A DNA stretch of 9,029 nt, from positions 1 through 9,029 of the forward strand of contig DGOV01000144.1 of the NCBI GenBank assembly GCA_002390205.1, read 5' to 3'. Shown here in pieces: positions 1 to 6,474 of this stretch (within the stretch, counting starts at the first letter, position 1; every line of letters begins with the position of its first letter). The DNA is from Proteobacteria bacterium UBA4457. Lineage in GTDB: Bacteria > Pseudomonadota > Gammaproteobacteria > Ga0077536. The notes below the pieces were generated by a model, which had not been told where the DNA came from, made no database searches, and saw only the letters and a list, made by a program, of their open reading frames with translations. Position numbers and translations under genes: made by a program.

Positions 1-61
1 TGGTTAGAGCACAGCATTCATAATGCTGGGGTCGGTGGTTCAAGTCCACCCGTAGCCACCA
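1..61 (+). tRNA. tRNA-Met (CAT anticodon), 5' end cut off by window
   Basis: This is the 3' portion of an elongator tRNA-Met gene; the acceptor 5' strand and part of the D arm lie outside the window. The anticodon stem is CAGCA/TGCTG around the loop TTCATAA, giving anticodon CAT. The T arm contains GGTTCAAGTCC with its stem, and the gene ends with discriminator A58 and an encoded CCA at 59-61. The visible 3' acceptor strand (GTAGCC) matches elongator Met tRNAs of gammaproteobacteria. An Ile-decoding tRNA with a modified CAT anticodon is the alternative, but the body resembles elongator tRNA-Met. Confidence 0.93.
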
Positions 62-106
62 TTTAAATCAATGACTTACCTATAACCGTGAAAACAATCA
101 CACATG

Positions 107-127
107 ATGCACTGCACATGCACTGCA
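107..127. repeat. Two direct copies of a 10-base near-palindromic unit, 11-base period
   Basis: ATGCACTGCA occurs at 107-116 and again at 118-127, separated by one base. Each copy contains TGCA-C-TGCA, which is symmetric about its central base. The spacing is about one helical turn, so two sites would face the same side of DNA. It could be a binding site or chance; nothing else supports a function. Confidence 0.45.
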
Positions 128-221
128 ATTCATCCCAGTATTATTATTCTCTAATCTGTATTTAATACTACCATTTTGTCTACCTCAGTCCCACACAAGG
201 CGCCCCATGAGTATTCCATTT

Positions 222-300
222 GGATAACCTTTAGGGGGGCGGGGGGAGTGTTTTGTTACTTGTGATTGTTACAGTATCCGTGGGGATACTTTAGGGGTGG
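222..300 (+). repeat. Imperfect direct repeat with G-runs and a small hairpin
   Basis: GGATAACCTTTAGGGG at 222-237 recurs as GGATACTTTAGGGG at 284-297, with a two-base difference in length. The first copy runs into G6-C-G6 (234-246). The second copy's 5' half forms the right arm of a hairpin, AGTATCC (273-279) and GGATACT (284-290) around a GTGG loop. The segment sits just upstream of the probable promoter for the DUF805 gene. The rest of the 62-387 gap shows no coding potential that I can support. Confidence 0.4.
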
Positions 301-301
301 T

Positions 302-329
302 TTGTAAAATCAGCTTAAGCGTCTATAGT
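302..329 (+). promoter_or_regulatory. Putative sigma70 promoter for the DUF805 gene
   Basis: A -35-like TTGTAA (302-307, four of six consensus bases) lies 16 bases before a -10-like TATAGT (324-329, five of six). Transcription would start near 336 and leave a leader of about 50 bases before the start codon at 388. No other promoter in the gap looks better. Read by eye only. Confidence 0.4.
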
Positions 330-387
330 TACTATGTAGATATGCATATTGATATATCTTCAACCAAATTTGACGAGAGGGATTACC

Positions 388-783
388 ATGAATATGAAGG
401 AAGCAGTTACAAGCGTAGTTATTAAAAAATATGCCACTTTTAGTGGTCGAGCGAGTAGATCAGAGTATTGGTGGTTTAGCCTTGCAATTTTTTTGGTTAA
501 TATCGGTACTATGATGTTAGATAACATTTTTGGAACTACTTATGATAGCCAGTCCGTTGATGGTTGGATAACAGGACTTTTCTCAATAGCTATAATGATT
601 CCATCACTCGCGGTTTGGGTCAGACGCTTGCATGATAGAGGCCACAGCGGCTGGTGGACGTTGATTATCTTTACAATAATTGGTCTCATCCCAATAATCT
701 ATTGGTCAGTAATGCCAGCAAAAGAGGGTGACGAGGGACGCGAAAATAAGTGGGGTACAAACCCTTTGCTTGATGAAGATTAA
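388..783 (+). CDS. DUF805 family inner-membrane protein
   Basis: This 131-residue product shows the DUF805 pattern. There is an N-terminal F-x-GRASRSEYWWF segment (18-30), three predicted membrane helices (about 28-44, 61-78 and 90-107), a conserved RRLHDRGHSGWW loop (79-90) and a C-terminal NKWGTNP motif (120-126). DUF805 proteins (YhaH/YhaI type) are small inner-membrane proteins of unknown biochemical role. The ATG at 388 was chosen because GAGAGG (375-380) sits seven bases upstream. A TTG at 349 would extend the frame but adds no family-like sequence and has no comparable ribosome site. The gene appears to be a single transcription unit, with its own promoter candidate at 302-329 and a terminator at 823-853. 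The family call is firm; the function is unknown. Confidence 0.92.
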   Translation: MNMKEAVTSVVIKKYATFSGRASRSEYWWFSLAIFLVNIGTMMLDNIFGTTYDSQSVDGWITGLFSIAIMIPSLAVWVRRLHDRGHSGWWTLIIFTIIGLIPIIYWSVMPAKEGDEGRENKWGTNPLLDED

Positions 784-822
784 ACATTAATAGCAGATGT
801 AGGGTGAAGAGTGAGAGTCATG

Positions 823-853
823 AAAAAAGCCCCAATTAAGACTGAGGCTTTTT
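823..853. terminator. Probably bidirectional rho-independent terminator
   Basis: AAAAAGCC (824-831) pairs with GGCTTTTT (846-853) around a 14-base loop. An A-run on the left and a T-run on the right make it able to work in both directions. It lies between the stop codons of two convergent genes, ending at 783 (+) and 898 (-). Confidence 0.75.
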
Positions 854-897
854 ATGAATCAATATTTCGACAGTAACTATTGTGGAGTCTCTTCAAA

Positions 898-1320
898 TTA
901 TTTTTTTGGCGCCCAAATGGGAAGCATTATCAACACCAAAATAGAAACCTGAAGTACTACTGCTACTGGATCGCTAGGAATGATTGAAAAGGGTGGCACT
1001 GTAGCCGTGGCACCCATGTTTTCAACAAAACCCTGAGCCAATCCAGAAAGTTCAGTACCTGAGTTTTGCAGTTCCACTAAACGGTGAGCAGTTGATTCCA
1101 TATTCCAACTCCAAAAGGCATAAGTCATATTGAAGAAGAATAGAGTACCAAGACCAAAACCTGTGGCCGCGAGTTTCACGATAATACTATCACTATATTG
1201 CTGACCCGCTATCCCAGACACCCGAAAGGCTACCCAAATGCTAAAGGCCAACGCAACTTGATACATTCCTGTTCCTTGATTGTTTTGTGCTTGCAACATA
1301 AATATCTCTAATTCAGTCAT
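898..1320 (-). CDS. Small three-helix membrane protein of unknown function
   Basis: The gene encodes 140 residues with three predicted membrane helices, at about residues 20-38, 46-72 and 116-136. The second is rich in aromatics (F61-F63, Y67, F69, W70, W72). A polar loop of about 40 residues joins helices two and three, and the protein ends in APKK. There is no signal peptide cleavage site, cysteine pair or catalytic motif that I can identify, and I do not recognise the family. The ATG at 1318-1320 is supported by AGGAG at 1328-1332, seven bases upstream. The gene stands alone: it converges with the DUF805 gene, and a large gap separates it from the leftward operon upstream. It is likely an inner-membrane protein. 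Confidence 0.8.
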   Translation of the reverse strand: MTELEIFMLQAQNNQGTGMYQVALAFSIWVAFRVSGIAGQQYSDSIIVKLAATGFGLGTLFFFNMTYAFWSWNMESTAHRLVELQNSGTELSGLAQGFVENMGATATVPPFSIIPSDPVAVVLQVSILVLIMLPIWAPKK

Positions 1321-1779
1321 GTTTTTTCTCCTGATATTTTATGGGTTAATGAATGAGTAAAGCACTGTATGTATCCAGAAGCAAGCAGGCAGTTGGCAAC
1401 ATCCATATGCTCTTGCCAAATCTCAAGCATGACTTCCATAACTCATTGTTTAAAGGACATTTTGAAACTAATAGATGTAGCATCTAATTGCTCATCGTAT
1501 ATAGCCAGAATCAGACTCGCGAAAATCGTCAGGAACATGGGCATCCGTTCTGAGTTTACATTCATGTTGATAGCCGCATTTTTTACATTGCACATAGTTG
1601 CCCGATAATCGAAAACTCCAATAGGGGATTCTGAGCGAAATAAAACGCCCCTCGCCCTAAAATACTTTAGAACTAGCCTCTACAACAGCCTCAAAAACTT
1701 CTCCTCTGTTACAAAGTCCAAGGTGGGATAGTAGAAGACATGATCCTAGCGATATAAAGTAGCTGTATGACAGCGATCA
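1321..1779. other. Long gap without a supported gene; possibly decayed sequence
   Basis: No gene in this stretch has a convincing start, ribosome site and family pattern. A rightward open frame at 1369-1608 lacks a ribosome site and looks random. On the minus strand there are several short stop-bounded stretches. One ends at 1492 and holds a zinc-ribbon-like C-x2-C-G-x3-C run; a 50-codon frame spans 1443-1595; a 40-codon frame (1317-1439) overlaps the next start as ATGA. They might be remains of an older insertion, but this is weak. Small hairpins occur at 1472-1486 (TAGATG/CATCTA) and 1623-1652 (AGGGG/CCCCT). Confidence 0.4.
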
Positions 1780-1817
1780 AAACCGCTGCATGGATGCGGG
1801 AAATGCTAAAGCGGCTT
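1780..1817 (-). terminator. Candidate terminator of the six-gene leftward operon
   Basis: Read on the minus strand, AAGCCGCT pairs with AGCGGTTT (one G-T pair). An inner GCAT/ATGC stem adds four pairs, and the arm continues into a short T-run before GATC. It lies about 50 bases after the last stop codon of the operon at 1866. The T-run is short, so strength is uncertain. Confidence 0.5.
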
Positions 1818-1865
1818 TCATTATTAGCAAATATGTTTAACGAGGTATCTTACTTCTTTCTATAA

Positions 1866-2417
1866 TCAACGAAATAGCATGATCTTATCGCTAATTATAT
1901 ACCGCTCCAGCGCGATCAGGCATTCAGCCGATTGATACAGCTTATCTTCACTCAGCCCTATAATCACATCCTTTGATCTTTGAATCACAACAAAACAACC
2001 CATCGATATTGCAGCGCCATGTGATTTCGGAAATCGAAAAATAGTATTTTTTTCTTTATATGCCGCTTTCCCCTCACTTAGATTGGCAACAGTTACCGCG
2101 CTTTTACGGGATTTGAAGGTGCCATAAGGAATAGCACCTCTTGGCAAAGCTTGGCAGCTGGATCGTTCTGAATCGCCTGAACAAAAGTATCCTGAGTTAC
2201 CAACATTAAGGCTTAACACTCCAAAATGCTCAGTTCCTCCGTAATATTGCGTGACTACATAAACAGGTTTGAGAAGCGAGTTCGTGCAAACGACATAAAA
2301 CTCATCCATATCTCCTATGCTCGTCACAGCTAACTCCTTGCAGCTAGAAACGGCTAGAGAACTAAAACTCCATGCCAATAGACAGATAAAACCAACAAAA
2401 AATGGTCTAGAAGTCAT
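1866..2417 (-). CDS. Exported cysteine-rich protein of unknown function, possible lipoprotein; last gene of operon
   Basis: The chosen start gives 183 residues beginning MTSRPFFVG, a typical export signal. The frame is open further upstream (to 2531), but that would place about 38 charged residues before the signal and lie inside the preceding gene. The ATG at 2415-2417 overlaps the upstream stop by 11 bases, which suggests translational coupling; no strong ribosome site is visible. The signal ends in L-A-V-S-S-C26, which fits a lipobox, so lipid attachment at Cys26 is possible. The mature part has six cysteines (26, 44, 79, 88, 141, 166), enough for up to three disulfides, or two plus a lipidated cysteine. 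There is no membrane helix after the signal. I recognise no family. Its position after two LPP20-like genes suggests that it belongs to the same envelope complex. Confidence 0.78.
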   Translation of the reverse strand: MTSRPFFVGFICLLAWSFSSLAVSSCKELAVTSIGDMDEFYVVCTNSLLKPVYVVTQYYGGTEHFGVLSLNVGNSGYFCSGDSERSSCQALPRGAIPYGTFKSRKSAVTVANLSEGKAAYKEKNTIFRFPKSHGAAISMGCFVVIQRSKDVIIGLSEDKLYQSAECLIALERYIISDKIMLFR

Positions 2418-3045
2418 CCGCCATGCTGCTTTTTTTCCTATATCCTTTAGCTGTCGTTGCACTAGAAGTCGATTTAGTTTTAGCAGCAGACGGATCCTGA
2501 CTACTTTGATCGCCACGAGCAATATCAGCATTCATCGTTTGCTTGGCATCGGCGGCCGCTGCAGACGTAGCCGGCTTCCAACCCAGCTGCACAAGAACAT
2601 ATTTACCCTCTGTACTTACGCATTCATCCAGTTTGACAATTCCTGACAATGTTGCCTGGGTATTTTGGCGCATAACATTTAAGGTACTAGCCAACTCTCT
2701 TACGTTACCAGAGGTATTGCCATCCTGATCAGTATTCTGCTCTGACTCCATCAAATCGGCAGCAACAGTGGATGCATCAAAGTCACTTTTTAAGAATTCT
2801 GCATACGCTCGCCTAGCTGTAAGCTCAGCTTTGCGTCTAGCTTCTGCAATTAAGCTTCGCTTTGGAACCAAAAAATTACCTTCGCCATACATTAACAGGG
2901 CACGCAACTTTCCATTATCAAATTTAGGGACCACTCCTTCATAGGCCTCAGCCTCAGCTTCGAACTGAGTACAATCCGCAGTCACATTTACTGAACTTAC
3001 ACAAATAGCACCAAGAATTAGGGCTCTACCAGTCTTCTTCAACAT
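2407..3045 (-). CDS. Exported LPP20-like protein, shortened tandem paralogue of the upstream gene
   Basis: This 212-residue protein has a signal peptide (cleavage probably after V-T-A23) and a domain at about 25-178. By eye that domain is roughly three-quarters identical to residues 31-185 of the product of 3026-4609. It includes a long shared block around GIVKLDECV and YVLVQLGWKP. The helix (RRKAEL-x-ARRAYAEFL) and strand (KYVLVQLGW) pattern resembles LPP20/FlgP-type domains. Cys25 and Cys142 are shared with the paralogue and probably form a disulfide. After the domain comes a Ser/Thr/Ala/Lys-rich low-complexity stretch (about 180-200), ending in KKSSMADDF. The second-domain and CsgG-like parts of the paralogue are absent. 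The start ATG lies inside the previous gene (20-base overlap), with GAGG at 3055-3058 nine bases upstream. Function unknown. Confidence 0.85.
   Translation of the reverse strand: MLKKTGRALILGAICVSSVNVTADCTQFEAEAEAYEGVVPKFDNGKLRALLMYGEGNFLVPKRSLIAEARRKAELTARRAYAEFLKSDFDASTVAADLMESEQNTDQDGNTSGNVRELASTLNVMRQNTQATLSGIVKLDECVSTEGKYVLVQLGWKPATSAAAADAKQTMNADIARGDQSSQDPSAAKTKSTSSATTAKGYRKKSSMADDF
2512..2973 (-). repeat. Duplicated domain, copy B (pairs with 4055-4519)
   Basis: This segment encodes the domain shared with the neighbouring gene. The two copies align over 154 and 155 codons with one single-codon gap. Differences are spread evenly and many are at third positions, so the duplication is old and both copies appear to be under protein-level constraint. 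Confidence 0.85.
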
Positions 3046-4609
3046 TTTTCTTTGCCTCTTTAAATTTTTCTTTATTCGCTGCTCTAACAGCTTTCATGTC
3101 AGCCTTTTGCTTATTAGCGTCAGCATGCCCATCAGCATAGCCTTCAGAGTAACCGCCGCCTACTGATTTAGATAGATGTCTGACAGCACGCTGAGCTATA
3201 AAAAGCGCCATATCTGTAGCCGGCTCAGCAGATTTAATCTTTTTATTCCTAATAGGGAAGTTTTTAGAATCTACAATGTTTGAGGTTGCTACTTCAATGA
3301 CCTTAGTTGAAAGCGTTACTGTAAATACAGTTCGCTCTATCGTTTGTCCACCAATCTCTCGACTGTCGAGACGATATTTAAACGTTTCAATAACTGGAAT
3401 TAACATCAAGTCACCACCAGCTTGATTACCGAGTTTAGCTAGTTGTTCAATGTTGCCGCTTTTTGAGATCGCGTCCATTTCTTTTGTGGCAAAGTCCAAA
3501 TACTGCCTGTCCAAAACATTTAATCCAACTGTGTTACCCAAGTTCTCTTCCAACATTCTATGAACTTTGGAGGAGAAATCTTTAAACGATTGATCCTGTA
3601 CAATAGATTCCGAGCCCACAATCGGGTCAATCACAATGATTGTCGTCTTGCTAGAGTCCAGAGATGATTTATACTTTGGAATTACAACACTCAGTAAAAC
3701 TTTGTATCCAGAACTGTCATCGCTCGTTTCAATATAGGTCCAGGACCGAATCAGACCAGATGTTTCACTTTGGACAGCGTTAGTGGAAGAGGACGTCTCT
3801 AAGGCAACACCAGCAGTCCCACCCATCCCAGAAATACTGGCAGCCAAAACATTTTCCGTTACGCTCGACTGTGATGCAAATTTTTCTCCAAAAACTTGTG
3901 AAACAGCGCTCTTTAAAGCCTCGTTAGTCGCAGACTTTAGATTGATACCTCTCCCCTCAACTTGTAAAGAGATCAATTCAACACCCGGATTGCTGTTACC
4001 TGAAGCTTGACCTACCTGAGCATTAGCCTCAGGTAATTCCATAACCGGCCGTTCTCCGCGAGCAATATTTTTATTCATGGTCTGCTTAGCATCAGCTGCA
4101 CCTGCAGACAGCGCAGGCTTCCAACCCAATTGGACCAAGACGTACTTTCCTTCTGTGCTTACACATTCATCTAGCTTAACGATTCCAGACAATGTAGCCT
4201 TACTATTTTGTCGCATGATGTTTAAAGTGCTAGCTAGCTCTTTTGCAGTACCAGAAGTATTGCCGTTCTGATCAGTGTTCTGCGTTGTTTCTAGCAAATC
4301 CGAAGCAATGGTCTCTGCTTCAAAGTCACTTTTCAAAAATTCCGCATATGCTCGTCTGGCATTGAGTTCAGCCTTGCGTCTAGCATTAGCAATCAGGCTT
4401 CGTTTAGGCGTTAGAAATGAAGATTCCCCATACATCAGGAGTGCCCTCACTTTACCATTTCCATCGAAACGCGGCACAACGCCACTAAAGGCCTCCGCCT
4501 CCGCCTCAAATTCCGCACACGAAGATGCTGTGGCCAAAGAACTAAATAATGCCAGCGCCACCATAAACATGAATAGACTGACGCATCGCACAATATTATG
4601 GAATATCAT
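3026..4609 (-). CDS. Exported multi-domain protein: LPP20-like, FlgT-like and CsgG/TolB-like segments
   Basis: This 527-residue product starts at the ATG 4607-4609, which gives a clean signal peptide (cleavage near residue 30) and has AGG at 4618-4620; the frame is open to 4645 but that only lengthens the leader. Residues 31-185 are the LPP20-like domain repeated in the next gene. Residues 208-312 carry the pattern V-E-G-R-G followed by S-A-T-N-E-A-L-K-S-A-V-x-Q-V-F-G, as in FlgT-type proteins. Residues 318-455 look CsgG/TolB-N-like: a strand TTIIVIDPI, then VLDRQYLDFATKEMDA, then GGDLMLIPVIETF. The tail has three tetrads (YSEG, YADG, HADA; 487-498) and a charged helix ending EEDW. Such folds form outer-membrane or periplasmic rings (CsgG, FlgT). 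Gene spacing is 13 bases from the upstream stop. The domain reading is inference from patterns. Confidence 0.85.
   Translation of the reverse strand: MIFHNIVRCVSLFMFMVALALFSSLATASSCAEFEAEAEAFSGVVPRFDGNGKVRALLMYGESSFLTPKRSLIANARRKAELNARRAYAEFLKSDFEAETIASDLLETTQNTDQNGNTSGTAKELASTLNIMRQNSKATLSGIVKLDECVSTEGKYVLVQLGWKPALSAGAADAKQTMNKNIARGERPVMELPEANAQVGQASGNSNPGVELISLQVEGRGINLKSATNEALKSAVSQVFGEKFASQSSVTENVLAASISGMGGTAGVALETSSSTNAVQSETSGLIRSWTYIETSDDSSGYKVLLSVVIPKYKSSLDSSKTTIIVIDPIVGSESIVQDQSFKDFSSKVHRMLEENLGNTVGLNVLDRQYLDFATKEMDAISKSGNIEQLAKLGNQAGGDLMLIPVIETFKYRLDSREIGGQTIERTVFTVTLSTKVIEVATSNIVDSKNFPIRNKKIKSAEPATDMALFIAQRAVRHLSKSVGGGYSEGYADGHADANKQKADMKAVRAANKEKFKEAKKNVEEDW
4055..4519 (-). repeat. 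Duplicated domain, copy A (pairs with 2512-2973)
   Basis: This is the N-terminal LPP20-like domain of the 527-residue protein, codons 31-185. It carries one extra codon relative to copy B (at the FDG-N-GK turn). Both copies keep the two cysteines and the ADAKQTMN plus IARG motif that closes the domain. Confidence 0.85.
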
Positions 4610-4622
4610 TGTAGTGGCCTGT

Positions 4623-5324
4623 CTACATATCGAAAGTGAGATCATCAGTCTCAGGTGTTGCTACACCCTTTGTATTCATCAGTGAAATCATCTGTGAACC
4701 CTGTTTTACTGAGCTTGCCGTCAGCTTAATAATCGCCGGCCCAACCTTCGGGATATTTTTAGCAGCTGAAATAGCACTCCTTCCATCTTTGAAACCTGGC
4801 GTGCCAAGATCAGATAAAGCTGAGATTGTATCTTTAACTACGATGGCAGTTTCAATATTAGATAAAAGTGAAGGCACATACTTTGCTGCCGCTTTACCTA
4901 GCGCCGCTGTCTGCTCCGCAGTCAATTCTTCAGCTGAAGAGAGCTTCTCTCTGATCAAATTATTTGTGCTAGCTGATTTCTCACCAATAGCCCCAAGATC
5001 CGATGAGCCTAGTGCATCACCTTTCTTTTCAATATTGTCAGCCTCCCCTCGCATCATGGCCGCTTCACTCTGAAGACCTAATGCTTCTGCAATATCTCCA
5101 GACAGCCGCGCCTGAACTTGCAACTCACGCGCAATATCAGCTCTTGCAGCTTGGAAGTTAGAGGCCACCTGCTTCCAACTTTGTGCAGCCGTCGATGTTT
5201 TAGAGCCTTTACTATTTCCACCAGGAAGTTTGTCCTTGATACTAGGAAATTGGGCACTTGCGGAAGAGGCCGCCACACTAAATACAAATATCCAGATCGC
5301 GCTAACAAATTGAGTCTTTTTCAT
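4623..5324 (-). CDS. Exported helical protein of unknown function
   Basis: The product is 233 residues with a signal peptide of classic form: MKK, a hydrophobic core, then A-S-A24 before Q. The ATG at 5322-5324 is preferred over an in-frame GTG at 5331-5333, because that GTG overlaps the ribosome site AAGGT (5332-5336), which sits seven bases from the ATG. The mature part has no cysteine. It is mostly helical and rich in Ala, Ser, Lys and Glu, with heptad-like stretches at about 50-125 suggesting coiled coil. A Gly/Pro-containing segment (about 170-195) and an acidic end (ETDDLTFDM) follow. I recognise no family. It lies 41 bases after the FlgT-like gene and 13 bases before the CsgG-like gene, so it is very likely co-expressed with them and could be a periplasmic partner or scaffold. 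Confidence 0.82.
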   Translation of the reverse strand: MKKTQFVSAIWIFVFSVAASSASAQFPSIKDKLPGGNSKGSKTSTAAQSWKQVASNFQAARADIARELQVQARLSGDIAEALGLQSEAAMMRGEADNIEKKGDALGSSDLGAIGEKSASTNNLIREKLSSAEELTAEQTAALGKAAAKYVPSLLSNIETAIVVKDTISALSDLGTPGFKDGRSAISAAKNIPKVGPAIIKLTASSVKQGSQMISLMNTKGVATPETDDLTFDM

Positions 5325-5365
5325 TATGATCACCTTTAAGTGTTTTTATTATTTTCGTGTATTAA

Positions 5366-6460
5366 CTATCTTAAGCCTTTTTGCTGTAGCTGTGACACAA
5401 CCGTCTCCATTGCCTGTTTAACAGCTTCATTGTATGCGTTGGTTTCTGCAACCGAAGCGTTACCTCGATCTTGACCATAAACTACTTGAGGGCGGACAGA
5501 TGCAACGGTCTTTGCTCTGCCATCATCGAGGCTCCATACTTTAAAAGCGACTGTTGCAGGAACTCTAACTGTGCCTCGAGCAGGGTCTTGTTGGGGTGTT
5601 CCAATGTCAATTGTTCCCATACCCAAGAAAGTCCAGCCCGCATCAATTGCAGCGTTCTTAAATTGCTTAAGCATTCTAGAAGGCATACGTCCTGAGCTGC
5701 GCATATCATCAACAACTTCATCAAGATACGGCACATCATCTAGGTCCTCTACAGACATTGCTTCGAATCCTGCATTACCCAAGTATTCTTCAACCGCGTA
5801 GGCAACATCCTGGCTTATTTCAATGCTAGGCTCATACTGGACTTTATCGCGCTTCTGTTCGCGACTACCTCCGCTCTTAGAAACAGAAAGTGATTTCTCA
5901 CGAACAGAATCTAGGCTACTTTCGCCATCACTGGCACTTGACTCTTCCAGAGATGCTAAATTATCCGTCTCAGTTACCGAAACCGTTTTTTCGTCATAGG
6001 CTTTTCTAGTGACCTCTACTCGGGCAATAAACATTGCGCCAAAATCGCTACTTTCTCCACTACTCTGGATTCCAGCCTCTGAATTATTCGCCAAGTAAAT
6101 GTCGAAAGCGGTCGGGTTAATTTGAGCCATCACCGCAACTTTATATTGGCGCGTGTCTTTGTCTCGCTTTTCTTGCTGTACCGAAATCTCTACAACATAG
6201 GTATCGATGTCAGATACTATTTCATCGAATGAACCTAATAACATCCGCTGCTTCGCCATAGGTAGCGAAGATATATATTTTTTTAAAGCTGTTTCCTTAG
6301 CGTTGACTAACGCCGCTTCACGAGCTTTAGACTTTTTAAAGCTCGAATATTTGTGACTACCTAAAGCTTTAACTTGAACTGAATCTTGACTCCAAGTAGG
6401 AGCTGCTAATACCAAACTCAACACCAATAGACTTTGTTGTACTATCATACGAATTGTCAT
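5366..6460 (-). CDS. Exported FlgT-N/LPP20-like protein with acidic serine linker
   Basis: The gene encodes 364 residues. A signal peptide (about 1-24, T-W-S before Q-D) is followed by a domain at 26-115 with the helix KAREAALVNAKETALKKYI, then MLLGSFDEIVSDIDTYVVE and strand YKVAVMAQIN. This order is typical of FlgT N-terminal and LPP20-like domains. A strand-rich piece (about 140-166) leads into a Ser/Glu/Asp-rich, probably flexible linker (167-212). The C-terminal domain (212-364) has alternating helices and strands (AAIDAGWTFLGMGTIDIG, ATVAFKVWSLDDGRAKTVA) and ends in the helix YNEAVKQAMETVVSQL, reminiscent of CsgG/TolB-like or lipoprotein helper domains. There is no cysteine, so it is not a lipoprotein. 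AGGAG (6466-6470) lies five bases before the ATG, and the previous stop is 14 bases upstream. Family calls are by pattern only. Confidence 0.83.
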   Translation of the reverse strand: MTIRMIVQQSLLVLSLVLAAPTWSQDSVQVKALGSHKYSSFKKSKAREAALVNAKETALKKYISSLPMAKQRMLLGSFDEIVSDIDTYVVEISVQQEKRDKDTRQYKVAVMAQINPTAFDIYLANNSEAGIQSSGESSDFGAMFIARVEVTRKAYDEKTVSVTETDNLASLEESSASDGESSLDSVREKSLSVSKSGGSREQKRDKVQYEPSIEISQDVAYAVEEYLGNAGFEAMSVEDLDDVPYLDEVVDDMRSSGRMPSRMLKQFKNAAIDAGWTFLGMGTIDIGTPQQDPARGTVRVPATVAFKVWSLDDGRAKTVASVRPQVVYGQDRGNASVAETNAYNEAVKQAMETVVSQLQQKGLR

Positions 6461-6474
6461 ATCTACTCCTTAGG

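Noticed and set aside
1..61. tRNA-Met 3' end as an integration (att) site of a mobile element
   Set aside because: No second copy of the tRNA 3' sequence and no integrase gene were seen in the window.
1317..1439. Leftward 40-codon frame overlapping the start of the three-helix protein gene as ATGA
   Set aside because: Its last codons are simply the ribosome site and leader of the next gene, there is no good ribosome site of its own, and an in-frame stop lies just before it. Chance is more likely.
1369..1608. Rightward 79-codon open frame
   Set aside because: No ribosome site, no recognisable motif or signal, and it crosses the likely upstream region of the leftward membrane gene; composition looks random.
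1840..1846. GTTTAAC as an integron attC core
   Set aside because: A single seven-base match with no paired core, no cassette structure and no integrase is expected by chance.
3026..4609. Calling the 527-residue protein CsgG or FlgT outright
   Set aside because: Only parts of the sequence match those family patterns by eye, the architecture has an extra N-terminal domain and tail, and no curli or flagellar neighbours are present.
3026..5324. Long rightward open frames opposite the operon genes
   Set aside because: They are antisense shadows of well-supported leftward genes with signal peptides, good spacing and paralogous domain conservation.
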